Translations under genes and position numbers: made by a program | From: Niallia nealsonii | Lineage (GTDB): Bacteria; Bacillota; Bacilli; Bacillales; Cytobacillaceae | Length of the DNA: 64,000 nt | Assembly (NCBI RefSeq): GCF_002835805.1 | Contig: NZ_PISE01000006.1 | Location: 1-64,000 of the forward strand | Direction: 5' to 3' | In this document: positions 27,784 to 36,939 of the stretch, piece after piece | Numbering within the stretch: the stretch's first letter is position 1 | Layout of the letters: each line of letters opens with the position of its first letter | The notes under the pieces: model-generated | What the model saw: only the letters and a program-made list of their open reading frames with translations | What the model was told of the DNA's origin: nothing | Database searches by the model: none

Positions 27784-28170
27784 CTAATGAATTTCATGAA
27801 CGATTCCATCTTTAATAACAATCGTTTTCAAAGCAGTCTGGTCTTCCCAGCTATCGCCTTCTTTAATCTCCACAATCGCAGTTGCTTCTCGTTCTTCTAT
27901 TTCACTGCCTAGTGGTAGTATATGTATTTGTTCCAATTGAAACTCAATCGCTGTCTTTTTTTTCATTCTTTTATTTCGTTCGTTTTTATAATAGCTTTTT
28001 ATCTTTGTTTCTTGCAATACATAGTTGCGCAGCTGCTTTTTCTCTTCAAAAAGCAATTGTTCATGCTCTTTATCTAGCTGCATTATTTCATGTTTATATT
28101 TTTCAGTCAATCTGGCTTTTGTTTTCTCTGTTAGTATCTGCTTTACAATAACGGACTGGAGTATTTTCAT
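27784..28170 (-). CDS. ylqD: YlqD family protein, unknown function
   Basis: A 128-residue cytoplasmic protein of the Firmicute YlqD family. The N-terminal half is a strongly charged coiled coil (about residues 15-75, rich in Lys, Glu and Gln), followed by a small beta-rich end with [20 protein letters not shown]-like pattern. There is no signal peptide or membrane segment. It occupies its usual place between khpA and rimM. No function is known to me. Confidence 0.9.
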   Translation of the reverse strand: MKILQSVIVKQILTEKTKARLTEKYKHEIMQLDKEHEQLLFEEKKQLRNYVLQETKIKSYYKNERNKRMKKKTAIEFQLEQIHILPLGSEIEEREATAIVEIKEGDSWEDQTALKTIVIKDGIVHEIH

Positions 28171-28205
28171 CTTTTCCTCCTTAACAGATTCATTCTATTA
28201 AAAAA

Positions 28206-28229
28206 GGAGAAGGGTTTCCCCTCCTCCTC
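28206..28229 (-). terminator. Probable terminator of rpsP-khpA
   Basis: On the minus strand GGAGGAGGGG and CCCTTCTCC pair around an AAA loop with one bulge, then TTTTTT follows. It begins directly after the khpA stop. Confidence 0.65.
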
Positions 28230-28460
28230 TCATTTGCCTATTTCGATAATTAGCTTCTTCTGTTGTAATGATCCTGCCGAGTAAACAATCGTTCGAATCG
28301 CTTTTGCAACTCTTCCTTGCTTTCCAATTACCTTTCCGATGTCATTCTTGTTGACAGAAAGCAAATAAATGATGTGATTATCCTCTTCCGTAACTTGTAC
28401 CGTTACTTCATCTGGAAAATCAACAAGGGGCTTAACAATCGTTTCTATAAGCTCTTTCAT
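28230..28460 (-). CDS. khpA: KH-domain RNA-binding protein KhpA (YlqC)
   Basis: This 76-residue protein is a single KH domain with the RNA-binding loop GKQG in the sequence DIGKVIGKQGRVAKAIR. KhpA works with KhpB (Jag) as a global RNA-binding pair that affects cell-envelope genes in Firmicutes. The gene starts 12 bases after rpsP, its constant neighbour in Bacilli. Confidence 0.95.
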   Translation of the reverse strand: MKELIETIVKPLVDFPDEVTVQVTEEDNHIIYLLSVNKNDIGKVIGKQGRVAKAIRTIVYSAGSLQQKKLIIEIGK

Positions 28461-28472
28461 TTCCAGAACTAA

Positions 28473-28745
28473 TTACTTGCCGTTTTTGATATTGTGGAAT
28501 TTTTCCATAATACCTTGGCTTGATAATAGGTTACGAACTGTATCAGATGGTTTTGCACCATTTTGTAACCATTGTAGAGCTTTTTCTTCGTTGATGTCTA
28601 CGATAGCAGGATTTGCTACTGGATTGTAAGTTCCTACTGTTTCAATGAAACGTCCATCACGTGGTGAACGAGAATCTGCTACTACGATACGATAAAAAGG
28701 AGATTTATTTGCTCCCATACGTTTTAAACGAATTTTTACTGCCAT
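28473..28745 (-). CDS. rpsP: Ribosomal protein bS16
   Basis: bS16 (90 residues, the B. subtilis length) is an early 30S assembly protein. [26 protein letters not shown] is shared with nearly all S16 proteins; further signatures are [16 protein letters not shown] and [18 protein letters not shown] precedes the ATG. It begins the rpsP-khpA transcript from a strong promoter. Confidence 0.98.
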   Translation of the reverse strand: MAVKIRLKRMGANKSPFYRIVVADSRSPRDGRFIETVGTYNPVANPAIVDINEEKALQWLQNGAKPSDTVRNLLSSQGIMEKFHNIKNGK

Positions 28746-28783
28746 TTAAAATTGCACCTCCGAATAGTTTCACACAAGATAGT

Positions 28784-28812
28784 ATATTATCAATTGTTTG
28801 CCTGTTTGTAAA
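28784..28812 (-). promoter_or_regulatory. Sigma-A promoter of rpsP
   Basis: TTTACA (28807-28812) and TAATAT (28784-28789) are exactly 17 bases apart on the minus strand, 40 bases from the rpsP start. The -35 region overlaps one arm of a weak 8-bp inverted repeat TGTAAAGT/ACTTTACA (28807-28837). Confidence 0.85.
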
Positions 28813-28876
28813 GTGTTTTTTCTTGTCAGACTTTACATTCTTAGCAAATTCTTTTTATCTTGCGGTTTTTTCCTGT

Positions 28877-30229
28877 TTAAAATGGATTAAAAGGTAATTT
28901 AAAGCCACCTTTTTTCTTGCCTTTTTGACCCATATTGGTCATTTGTTTCATCATTTTTTTCATGTCTTCAAACTGTTTTAGAAGTCTGTTTACTTCAGGA
29001 ACGGTTCTGCCGCTTCCTTTTGCAATACGTTTTCTTCTATTGGCATTGATAATTTCTGGATGTTCTTTTTCCTCTTTTGTCATGGAGCGGATAATCGCTT
29101 CCACATGGGCAATTTGCTTTTCATCTACCTGCAAATTATTTAAGCCTTTAATTTTATTTGCGCCAGGCATCATTTTTAGGAGTTCATCAAGTGGTCCCAT
29201 ATTTCTTACCTGTCCTAATTGTTCAAGGAAATCATCAAAAGTGAAAGAAGCTGTTTTTATTTTCTTTTCCAATTCTCTCGCTTTTTCCTCATCTACATTA
29301 ATCTGCGCTTTTTCAATTAAGCTTAAAACATCACCCATCCCAAGTATTCTGGATGCCATACGTTCTGGATGAAATGGCTCTAACGCATCCATTTTTTCCC
29401 CTAAACCGACAAACTTAATCGGCGTTTGGGTAACAGAACGTATAGAAAGAGCTGCCCCGCCTCGTGTATCTCCATCGAGTTTGGTTAATACAACCCCTGT
29501 TAATCCAAGCTGGTCATTAAAGCTGCCAGCAACATTAACAGCATCTTGTCCTGTCATTGCGTCAACAACAAGGAAAATTTCATCAGGTTTTGTTAGTTCT
29601 TTTATCTGCTTTAATTCATCCATTAGAGCTTCATCTACATGCAAACGACCTGCTGTATCAATTAAAACATAATCATGATGATCTTCTTTTGCCTTTGCAA
29701 TTGCTTGTTTGGCAATTTCAACAGGGCTGACTTGATCACCAAGAGAAAAAACCGGGAAATCTAATTGTTTCCCTAAAGTTTCTAGCTGTTTAATGGCTGC
29801 GGGACGATAAATATCCGCTGCAACAAGAAGAGGGTTTCGATTATGTTTTTTACGCAATAAATTAGCTAATTTTCCAGTTGTAGTGGTTTTCCCTGCCCCT
29901 TGCAATCCAACCATCATAATAACAGTTGGGGGACGATTGGAAACAGCAATTTTGCTTTGTTCCCCACCCATCAGTTCTGTCAGCTCTTCTTTTACTACTT
30001 TAATAACTTGCTGCCCAGGAGTTAAACTTTTCAGCACTTCTTGTCCAACTGCACGTTCGCCAACTTTTTTCACGAACTCTTTCACTACTTTAAAGTTAAC
30101 ATCCGCTTCTAATAAGGCAAGGCGAACTTCACGCATCATTTCTTTTACATCCGCTTCATTAACTTTCCCTTTTCCGCGAATCTTTTGAATTGTATTCTGC
30201 AGTCGGTCAGCTAACCCTTCAAATGCCAT
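28877..30229 (-). CDS. ffh: Signal recognition particle protein Ffh
   Basis: Ffh (450 residues; B. subtilis 446) binds signal sequences and 4.5S/scRNA and delivers ribosomes to FtsY. The N domain is followed by the GTPase domain with GLQGAGKTT at 108-116, DTAGRLHVDEALM and TKLDGDTRGGAAL. The Met-rich M domain ends with MKKMMKQMTNMGQ and a Lys-rich tail. It is 12 bases after ylxM, its regulatory partner. Confidence 0.98.
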   Translation of the reverse strand: MAFEGLADRLQNTIQKIRGKGKVNEADVKEMMREVRLALLEADVNFKVVKEFVKKVGERAVGQEVLKSLTPGQQVIKVVKEELTELMGGEQSKIAVSNRPPTVIMMVGLQGAGKTTTTGKLANLLRKKHNRNPLLVAADIYRPAAIKQLETLGKQLDFPVFSLGDQVSPVEIAKQAIAKAKEDHHDYVLIDTAGRLHVDEALMDELKQIKELTKPDEIFLVVDAMTGQDAVNVAGSFNDQLGLTGVVLTKLDGDTRGGAALSIRSVTQTPIKFVGLGEKMDALEPFHPERMASRILGMGDVLSLIEKAQINVDEEKARELEKKIKTASFTFDDFLEQLGQVRNMGPLDELLKMMPGANKIKGLNNLQVDEKQIAHVEAIIRSMTKEEKEHPEIINANRRKRIAKGSGRTVPEVNRLLKQFEDMKKMMKQMTNMGQKGKKKGGFKLPFNPF

Positions 30230-30241
30230 ACGTCAGCCTCC

Positions 30242-30574
30242 TTAATCTAATTCCTCCAGCTCAATAATTGCCTTTTGCAGCGCAGAAACAGAATAGTTGC
30301 CTTTATCGAGCATTTCTTTCATCTGTGCCAAAAGTGCAGTGCGCTCTTGAAACTTCTGGAGCAATAATAATTTATTCTCATATTCCTCAAGCATTGCTTC
30401 TGTACGTTTAATATTATCATAAACCGCTTGACGACTTACATCATATTCGTCTGCAATTTCACCAAGAGAATAATCATCCAAATAATAAAGAGACATATAG
30501 CTTCGTTGCTTCGGTGTCAACAGCGATTGATAAAAATCGTAAAGATAATTCATGCGTGTTGTTTTTTCAAGCAT
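30242..30574 (-). CDS. ylxM: YlxM, SRP-associated helix-turn-helix protein
   Basis: YlxM (110 residues) has a sigma-region-4-like helix-turn-helix ([20 protein letters not shown], then [20 protein letters not shown]) and a charged C-terminal helix. In streptococci YlxM binds the SRP and affects its GTPase. The start [19 protein letters not shown] agrees with B. subtilis YlxM, and GGAGG lies upstream. It forms an operon with ffh from its own consensus promoter. Confidence 0.96.
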   Translation of the reverse strand: MLEKTTRMNYLYDFYQSLLTPKQRSYMSLYYLDDYSLGEIADEYDVSRQAVYDNIKRTEAMLEEYENKLLLLQKFQERTALLAQMKEMLDKGNYSVSALQKAIIELEELD

Positions 30575-30616
30575 CGAAAATACCTCCGTGTTAAGTCAAA
30601 AGCCTTTACATTGAAT

Positions 30617-30645
30617 ATTTTACACAGAGTATATATATATGTCAA
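30617..30645 (-). promoter_or_regulatory. Sigma-A promoter of ylxM-ffh
   Basis: A perfect TTGACA (30640-30645) and TAAAAT (30617-30622) are separated by 17 bases on the minus strand, about 40 bases from the ylxM start. This separates ylxM-ffh from ftsY transcription. Confidence 0.85.
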
Positions 30646-30869
30646 GATTTTATCTTTACAAGAATATTAGCATATCATTTTTTATAGTATTTTTTACAGG
30701 AAGATAATCGAGGACTTTTACATTTTTCTTTAAAACAGATGAAATTCTCTGCCGGTAAGATACTGTTTGGGGTGTATACTGGTAAGCTAGAGTTCTTTCC
30801 CATCTCGTAAGGCTGATGAGTTGCCAAAAAATTCGTCTTTTCTTTATATTAGACCAATCATGGTTAAAG
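30646..30869. other. Intergenic stretch upstream of the ylxM promoter
   Basis: Together with flanking sites it makes up the 344-base gap between ylxM and the small membrane gene. It contains a mixed-composition piece at about 30745-30820 with two copies of CTTACC on the minus strand, but no fold or gene that I recognise. Confidence 0.4.
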
Positions 30870-30903
30870 CAAAAAGAGAGGAACTATAAATCCCCCTCTT
30901 TTC
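30870..30903 (-). terminator. Terminator of the small membrane-protein gene
   Basis: On the minus strand AAAAGAGGGGG pairs with CCTCTCTTTTT around a ten-base loop, with a closing T-run. It begins 16 bases after the stop of the gene at 30919. Confidence 0.75.
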
Positions 30904-30918
30904 ACTTTAGATGTTCAC

Positions 30919-31179
30919 TCAAATACTCACTAGTATCAGAATACTACTTGGAATAGCAATCAGCAAAACGCCAATGATTTTTAGGCGCACGCCAGAAAGA
31001 CTCGTTAAAAATAACGTTTCTGCTTCCACTGTTAAAATATTCTCTTCATTTGTTAAATAGCTGGGGCTATTTAGCATATTTCCTAAATGATAATAAGCTT
31101 TATGCTGAATAAGATGGCCTTTTACCAATAGAAGAATACCAATAACAATAAAAATGGATATAAATATTTGCAGAAAAAT
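30919..31179 (-). CDS. Small two-helix membrane protein, unrecognised
   Basis: I do not recognise this 86-residue product. It has a hydrophobic segment at each end (about residues 2-18, FLQIFISIFIVIGILLL, and 67-86, LKIIGVLLIAIPSSILILV) with a polar middle containing NMLNSPSYLTNEENILTVEAE, so a hairpin in the membrane is likely. The only good ribosome site in the region, AGGGAGGG at 31186-31193, is six bases from an ATT codon at 31177-31179; the first ordinary start in frame (TTG at 31128) has no ribosome site and would remove the first helix. The frame is open between. The gene is isolated between the ftsY terminator and its own terminator, an unusual insertion between ftsY and ylxM. Confidence 0.55.
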   Translation of the reverse strand: MFLQIFISIFIVIGILLLVKGHLIQHKAYYHLGNMLNSPSYLTNEENILTVEAETLFLTSLSGVRLKIIGVLLIAIPSSILILVSI

Positions 31180-31273
31180 GGGAATCCCTCCCTACTTTTT
31201 GCTCTGTTTTTAGTATGAATCCTTTTTTTATATTTATAACCTTTAATCAATTGGTAAATTTTATCTTATTCAT

Positions 31274-31311
31274 AAAAAATAGCGGAGAAGTTCATTTCTC
31301 CGCTGTTTTTT
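31274..31311 (-). terminator. Terminator of ftsY
   Basis: A 16-base stem with one G-T pair, TTCTCCGCTGTTTTTT against AAAAAATAGCGGAGAA, and a six-base loop; it overlaps the last base of the ftsY stop codon. Confidence 0.85.
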
Positions 31312-32302
31312 ATTCTTCAGCTTCTTCCACAAGATTAGAAAATAATCCGTACACATATTTTTCTGCATCAAAGTTTTGCAGATCATCCATTTTTTCCCCT
31401 AAACCAACTAGTTTAACTGGGATTTTCAGTTCATTGCGGATGGCAAGTACAATTCCACCCTTTGCAGTGCCATCTAATTTTGTAAGAACGATACCACTCA
31501 CATTTGTCGCTTCTTTAAAGGTTTTAGCCTGCACCAGTGCATTTTGTCCTGTTGTTGCATCGAGCACCAACAATACCTCATGAGGCGCTCCTGGAACTTC
31601 TCGTTCTATTACTCGTTTCACCTTTTCCAACTCATTCATTAAGTTTACTTTATTTTGCAGGCGACCTGCTGTATCACATAATAAAATATCTGCTTGGCGT
31701 GATTTAGCTGCATGAATAGCATCATACATAACAGCTGCCGGGTCAGAGCCAGCGACTTGTTTAATTACATCCACTCCAACACGTTCTCCCCATACCTCAA
31801 GCTGTTCAATTGCACCAGCACGAAAAGTATCTCCTGCAGCCATAAGCACTTTTTTGCCTTCTGATTTATAAAGGTGAGCCAATTTTCCAATTGTCGTCGT
31901 TTTTCCTACACCATTTACACCAACAAATAAAATAACTGTTAATCCATCTTTTTGCATATTAATGGCAGACATAGATTCATCGCCAGCTTGTTCATAAATA
32001 GTAACCAATTTCTCAGAAATAACAGCTTGCACTTCTCTTGGATCTTGAATGTTTTTTCTTTTTACTTCTTTTTTCAATTCATCGACTAATTCCATTACTG
32101 TATCGAAACCAACATCTGCACCAATTAGAATTTCTTCCAGCTCTTCGAAAAAATCTTCATCCACTTTGCGATAGCGTGATACAAGATCATTTACTTTTTC
32201 AGAAAAATTATTTCTTGTTTTAGATAAACCGTCTTTAAATTTTTCTGTCACTGCATTTGTCTGCTGAGACATCTTTTCCTTTAATTTCTTAAAAAAGCTC
32301 AT
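31310..32302 (-). CDS. ftsY: Signal recognition particle receptor FtsY
   Basis: FtsY (330 residues; B. subtilis 329) docks SRP-ribosome complexes at the membrane. The N domain covers roughly 20-110; the GTPase domain has GVNGVGKTT at 128-136, DTAGRLQNKVNLM and TKLDGTAKGGIVL, and ends with LVGLGEKMDDLQNFD. As in other Bacilli there is almost no acidic A domain; instead a short N-terminal amphipathic helix MSFFKKLKEKM. It follows smc by 34 bases. Confidence 0.98.
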   Translation of the reverse strand: MSFFKKLKEKMSQQTNAVTEKFKDGLSKTRNNFSEKVNDLVSRYRKVDEDFFEELEEILIGADVGFDTVMELVDELKKEVKRKNIQDPREVQAVISEKLVTIYEQAGDESMSAINMQKDGLTVILFVGVNGVGKTTTIGKLAHLYKSEGKKVLMAAGDTFRAGAIEQLEVWGERVGVDVIKQVAGSDPAAVMYDAIHAAKSRQADILLCDTAGRLQNKVNLMNELEKVKRVIEREVPGAPHEVLLVLDATTGQNALVQAKTFKEATNVSGIVLTKLDGTAKGGIVLAIRNELKIPVKLVGLGEKMDDLQNFDAEKYVYGLFSNLVEEAEE

Positions 32303-32336
32303 AGTTACCCTTCTCTCTCTATCTAAGTAAAATTAA

Positions 32337-35300
32337 TTATGTTGCAACAAGTTCATCCATTTCACTTATGCGCACAGATACTAATTTTGACACACCTGAT
32401 TCTTGCATCGTCACTCCATATAAAACATCTGCTTCTTCCATTGTTCCTTTGCGGTGTGTAATCACAATAAATTGTGTTTCGGAGCTGTATGATTTTAAAT
32501 AGGAACTAAAACGAAATACATTTGCCTCATCCAAAGCTGCTTCTACTTCATCCAAAATGCAAAATGGAACAGGACGGATTTTTAGAATGGAAAATAACAA
32601 AGCTATTGCAGTCAACGCTCTTTCGCCGCCTGATAAAAGTCCAAGATTTTGCAGCTTTTTCCCAGGAGGCTGTGCAACAATTTCGACTCCTGTATTTAAT
32701 AAGTCTTCTGGATTCGTTAAACGCAAATCTGCTCGTCCCCCGCCAAATAAACTTTGGAAAATCGGTTCAAAATGGGTTCTGATTCCCTCAAATGTTTCTT
32801 TAAATCGTTTTGTCATTTCATCGTCCATTTCATCAATAACTTGGTACAAAGTATCTTTTGCATTTTCTAGATCCGTTTTTTGTTCTAATAAAAAGTCATG
32901 ACGCTCTGAAACTCGCTCATATTCTTCAATGGCGCCTAAATTAACTGTCCCAAGTTCTTCAATGACAAGTTTGATTAATTTCACCTTTTTGCGCGCCACT
33001 TCTACTTCCATTGTAAGAGGATAATCTACTTTCGCCCCTTCATATGTCAACAAATATTCTTCTCTAAGCTGAGAAAGTCTTGTATCCAATTCTACATCAA
33101 TACGATTTAATTTAATCTCTTCATCCTTTAGCGCTTGAACCATTCCACGATGGATTCGGCGATTTTCCTTTGTTTCCATTTCAAGGTCTTCAAGCGCTGT
33201 TTGCAGTTTTAAACGCTCTTCTCTTCTACTGGAAATCAGTTGGATTGTTTCCTTTTTCTCCGCAGATTTTTGCTCCGCTGCCGTTTCTAAATATTCTTCT
33301 CCAGAATTGCTGGATGTCATTTCAGAGGAAAGCAGCTCCAAATCCTCTGTTACATTGCCCCATTTTTTTTGATTCTCATCCCACTCAAAAGTTAATGCAG
33401 CAAGCTTTTCTTCTGCATGAGCCAATTGCTCTTTCTTTGCTGCATCTTGAACCCTTAATTCCCCAATTTCTTTTGAAACAGCATCTTTTGAAACACTTTG
33501 TTTATTTTTTTGCTCTGTTAATTGGGCAATCTCTTTCTCTAACACGACTATTTTTTGCTTTTGCTCATTTAATAAAGAAAAAAGCTCATTTTGTCTTGTT
33601 TCGAGCGTCTCTTTTTCTTTTTGAAAATCTGTTTTATTGCGATCATATTGAGTTAATTTTTCGTTCATGGTTCGTTCTGCAAATTCAATCTCTTTTAAAT
33701 CATCTTTCCTTCCTTGCATTTGAAAACGGAGATCTTCTTCATGCAAACGAAGTTTTCCTACACTGTCTTCTTCTATCAAAAGCAGCTCTTTGCCATTTCT
33801 TAATTGGTCTTCCCATTTAAGAGATGTTTTTTCCATTTCAAAAATCTTCTGTTTTAGCTCTTCCAATTCTCCTTTTCGCGTTAGAATGGATGCAGATTTT
33901 TGTTTGATGGCACCGCCTGTCATAGAACCGCCTGGATTGACAATTTCTCCCTCTAATGTTACAAAGCGCGAACGATATTGCAAAAGCTTCGCCATTTCAT
34001 TGGCGCCTTTTAAATCTTTCGTAATCACAACATTTCCGAGTAGATTGCCAATAATTTCTTTATATTTAAGATCATAACTAATAAGCTCTGCCGCTACCCC
34101 CATATAAGAAGGATGATTTTCTATTAAACGGCGCTGAGATTCTGCCAGGATTTTTCCTTTAATCACATTCATCGGCAAAAAGGTTGCTCGTCCGTAGCCA
34201 TTTTTCTTTAAGAAGTTAATGGCTTCCCGACCATTTGCTTCTGTTTCGACCACAATATGCTGCATGCTGCCACCAAGAGCAATTTCCATGCTGACACTGT
34301 AATTTTTCGGCACTTGCATTAATTCTGCAACTGCCCCGTGAATACCCATTAATGATTTGCCCCGCGCTTTTAATACCTCTTTAACCCCTTGGAAAAAGCC
34401 TGCATAATCCTCTTCTAATTCCTCAAGCATCTCTTTTCTCGACTTGGCTTGTTGAATAAACTGATAAGATTGATACATAGACTTTTCAATTTTTTCTAGT
34501 TTCGCTTTTGTTTGATCGACAACTGCTAACTTTTCTTTCAAAAAACCATTTACTTCTTCTAGTTCCCTAGACAAGCTTTCTATTTTCGCTATTATCTCCT
34601 GTTTTTGGCCGAAAATGCTTTGTCTTTCACGGATATATTTTTCATTATCTGCTTCAAGCTCCGTTGTTCTGCGGCTTTGAGTGTCTAACTGCTGTTTAAT
34701 ATAATTGCTTTCATTTTTAGCGGCAGCCTGTTCACTGAGGAACTCAAAATAATCGCTTTTTAATGTTTCGAGCTTTTCTTCTAAATTTTCACTATATAAT
34801 TGTAAGTTTTGTTCATTTTTCTTTAGCTTTTCTTCAATTTGTGCTGCCTCTACTTGCAAATTGCTTACAAGATACTGTTGTTTGCTTTTTTCTTTCTCTA
34901 ACCCATCTACACGATTTTTTAGTTCCAGCTTATTTTTCTCTAACTGTTCCCTATTTTGTGTAGCATTCTTTTTTCTTTCTTTCAGAACCTCTTTTTTGCC
35001 CTCTAATTTTTCAAGTTCTTCACTGACTAGAAGCAACACTGCTTGAAGATCATCAATCGATTCATCTAGCGCCGAAATATGATTTTTTATTTCTTCCATC
35101 TTTGCTTCTTTGCCTTGCAATAAAGAAGACAATGTCAATTCCTCTTGCTTGTACTTTTCTAGACTATTAGTTGCTTTTTGATATTTTTGATGGGCTTCTT
35201 CAATATCATAAACCATTAAAGCTACTTCAATTTGCTCTAAATTCTCTTTTTGTTCTAAATAGTCTTTTGCTATGGAAGCTTGAATTTTTAGAGGTTCTAC

Positions 35301-35903
35301 TTGCCCTTCTAGTTCAGACAAAATATCGTTGACTCGATTTAAATTCCCTTGTGTTTCCACAAGCTTCGTTTCTGCTTTCTTTTTTCTTGTTTTATATTTC
35401 AAAACACCAGCAGCTTCTTCAAAAATAGAGCGCCGTTCTTCTGCTTTGCTATTTAATATTTCTTCTACTTTCCCTTGACTAATAATCGAAAATGCTTCTC
35501 TTCCCAAACCGGAATCCATAAACAAATCGACAATATCTTTTAAACGGCACGTTTGTTTATTAATAAGATACTCACTATCGCCAGAACGATAGACTCTGCG
35601 CGTAATGCTTACTTCGTGAAAGTCAAGGGGGAGAAAATGATCCTCATTTTCTAATGTTAATGTTACTTCTGCAAAGTTTACGGCATTTCTTGTATCGCTT
35701 CCAGCAAAAATAACATCTTCCATTTTGCTTCCCCTAAGTGACTTTGCAGACTGTTCTCCAAGCACCCAACGTATTGCATCGATAATATTGCTTTTTCCGC
35801 TTCCATTTGGGCCGACAACTGCCGTTACGCCTGGAACAAAATCAACAGAAATACGGTCTGCAAAAGATTTAAAGCCTAAACAATCCAAGCGTTTTAAAAA
35901 CAT
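32337..35903 (-). CDS. smc: Chromosome segregation ATPase SMC
   Basis: SMC (1188 residues; B. subtilis 1186) is the condensin core that loads at ParB-parS and extrudes DNA loops. Walker A GPNGSGKSN is at residues 31-39. Two long coiled coils flank a hinge around 510-660 with GAVAELMQVPKNYSVSME and GSMTGG. The C-terminal head has the signature LLSGGERALTAIAL and Walker B FCILDEVEAALDEAN. It lies between rnc and ftsY in the usual order, with 90 non-coding bases before it. Confidence 0.98.
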   Translation of the reverse strand: MFLKRLDCLGFKSFADRISVDFVPGVTAVVGPNGSGKSNIIDAIRWVLGEQSAKSLRGSKMEDVIFAGSDTRNAVNFAEVTLTLENEDHFLPLDFHEVSITRRVYRSGDSEYLINKQTCRLKDIVDLFMDSGLGREAFSIISQGKVEEILNSKAEERRSIFEEAAGVLKYKTRKKKAETKLVETQGNLNRVNDILSELEGQVEPLKIQASIAKDYLEQKENLEQIEVALMVYDIEEAHQKYQKATNSLEKYKQEELTLSSLLQGKEAKMEEIKNHISALDESIDDLQAVLLLVSEELEKLEGKKEVLKERKKNATQNREQLEKNKLELKNRVDGLEKEKSKQQYLVSNLQVEAAQIEEKLKKNEQNLQLYSENLEEKLETLKSDYFEFLSEQAAAKNESNYIKQQLDTQSRRTTELEADNEKYIRERQSIFGQKQEIIAKIESLSRELEEVNGFLKEKLAVVDQTKAKLEKIEKSMYQSYQFIQQAKSRKEMLEELEEDYAGFFQGVKEVLKARGKSLMGIHGAVAELMQVPKNYSVSMEIALGGSMQHIVVETEANGREAINFLKKNGYGRATFLPMNVIKGKILAESQRRLIENHPSYMGVAAELISYDLKYKEIIGNLLGNVVITKDLKGANEMAKLLQYRSRFVTLEGEIVNPGGSMTGGAIKQKSASILTRKGELEELKQKIFEMEKTSLKWEDQLRNGKELLLIEEDSVGKLRLHEEDLRFQMQGRKDDLKEIEFAERTMNEKLTQYDRNKTDFQKEKETLETRQNELFSLLNEQKQKIVVLEKEIAQLTEQKNKQSVSKDAVSKEIGELRVQDAAKKEQLAHAEEKLAALTFEWDENQKKWGNVTEDLELLSSEMTSSNSGEEYLETAAEQKSAEKKETIQLISSRREERLKLQTALEDLEMETKENRRIHRGMVQALKDEEIKLNRIDVELDTRLSQLREEYLLTYEGAKVDYPLTMEVEVARKKVKLIKLVIEELGTVNLGAIEEYERVSERHDFLLEQKTDLENAKDTLYQVIDEMDDEMTKRFKETFEGIRTHFEPIFQSLFGGGRADLRLTNPEDLLNTGVEIVAQPPGKKLQNLGLLSGGERALTAIALLFSILKIRPVPFCILDEVEAALDEANVFRFSSYLKSYSSETQFIVITHRKGTMEEADVLYGVTMQESGVSKLVSVRISEMDELVAT

Positions 35904-35993
35904 ATCCTCACCCCCAAGTTTTTTTAGTTTGTCTATTTCCTGCTGTCTTCAAAAGGTGATTGTAGAACTAATATTGTTTTTTATCTCTATCGT

Positions 35994-36758
35994 TTATTTT
36001 TCTTTTTTTTGCACAAATTCTTTATTTAAGTCTGCTTTCAGCATAGCAAGCGCCATTTGAGCAGCATGCTGCTCTGCTTCTTTTTTTGACCGCCCAGTCC
36101 CTGTACCAAGTTCATTGCCATTCAATAATACTTGGGAAATAAACTCTCTATTATGGGCAGGCCCCTTCTCCATTAGAATTCGATATTCAATAGATCCATA
36201 CGCATCTCTTTGCACATACTCTTGAAGTTGACTTTTAAAATCCATCACATGAGAAAAAGCACCGGCATTTATTTTTGGAAAGACTGCCTTATCTAAAAAG
36301 GCAATTACAGTATCCATTCCCTGGTCTAAATAAAGGGCACCGATAAATGCTTCAAAAACATCGGCAAGCAACGCTGGTCTTGTTCTTCCGCCAGTCATTT
36401 CTTCTCCCTTTCCGAGTAGCACAAAACTGCCAAATAATTGGTCGTTTGCAAAAGCAACAAGGGAAGGCTCACATACAATAGCCGCTCTTAATTTCGTTAA
36501 TTCCCCTTCTGACATCAGTGGATATTTTTTAAAAAGAAATTGAGAAACAGTCAACTCTAGAACGGCGTCTCCAAGAAATTCAAGTCTTTCATTATCTTCA
36601 TGCGGCTTTCTTCGATGCTCATTCACATATGATGAATGGGTAAAAGCTTGTTTTAGCAATTTTTCATTTTGAAATTCTATACCAAGTTTTAATTGTAGTT
36701 CTTTTAATTTTTTTTCATTTGGACGAATAGTTCGTTTGTCTTTTCCGTTGCCTCGCAT
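35994..36758 (-). CDS. rnc: Ribonuclease III
   Basis: RNase III (254 residues) cleaves double-stranded RNA in rRNA and mRNA maturation and, in B. subtilis, destroys toxin mRNAs. The signature [13 protein letters not shown] is at residues 56-68, and the second acidic cluster is in [16 protein letters not shown]. The C-terminal double-stranded RNA-binding domain spans about 180-250 ([11 protein letters not shown] to [13 protein letters not shown]). It begins the rnc-smc-ftsY group, after the acpP terminator. Confidence 0.98.
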   Translation of the reverse strand: MRGNGKDKRTIRPNEKKLKELQLKLGIEFQNEKLLKQAFTHSSYVNEHRRKPHEDNERLEFLGDAVLELTVSQFLFKKYPLMSEGELTKLRAAIVCEPSLVAFANDQLFGSFVLLGKGEEMTGGRTRPALLADVFEAFIGALYLDQGMDTVIAFLDKAVFPKINAGAFSHVMDFKSQLQEYVQRDAYGSIEYRILMEKGPAHNREFISQVLLNGNELGTGTGRSKKEAEQHAAQMALAMLKADLNKEFVQKKEK

Positions 36759-36830
36759 TTTGCCTCCACCTTAAGCTAAGTTTACAATCAATATCAAGTT
36801 TAAGTAAAAAAGATAAAAAACGCAAAGAAA

Positions 36831-36855
36831 CTTGGAAAGTTTTTTTCTTTCCAAG
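36831..36855 (-). repeat. Perfect 9-bp hairpin in the rnc leader
   Basis: CTTGGAAAG and CTTTCCAAG flank seven T residues (A on the minus strand). The minus strand continues TTTCTTTGCGTTTTTT, so it could be a second, weaker terminator after acpP or a leader structure of rnc. Confidence 0.6.
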
Positions 36856-36903
36856 CATTTCTATAGGTACCGATATGTTAAAATTTTGAATCAACACACC
36901 GGA

Positions 36904-36927
36904 AAAGCTCCGAATAATCGGAGCTTT
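36904..36927 (-). terminator. Terminator of acpP (end of the fapR operon)
   Basis: A perfect 10-bp stem AAAGCTCCGA/TCGGAGCTTT with a four-base loop, 12 bases after the acpP stop. Confidence 0.85.
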
Positions 36928-36939
36928 AGTGTTTGCGAC

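Noticed and set aside
28807-28837. Hairpin TGTAAAGT/ACTTTACA after rpsP promoter as ffh-side terminator
   Set aside because: Eight A/T-rich pairs with a 15-base loop and overlapping the rpsP -35 box; no T-run on the minus strand.
30745-30830. Possible small structured RNA upstream of ylxM (considered SRP RNA)
   Set aside because: It lacks the conserved SRP RNA tetraloop helix and the repeated CTTACC words do not form a stable stem; position alone is not evidence.
33170-33820. 216-codon plus-strand frame inside smc
   Set aside because: It is the complement of the smc coiled coil; Leu/Phe/His-rich composition is what Lys/Glu-rich coding gives on the opposite strand.
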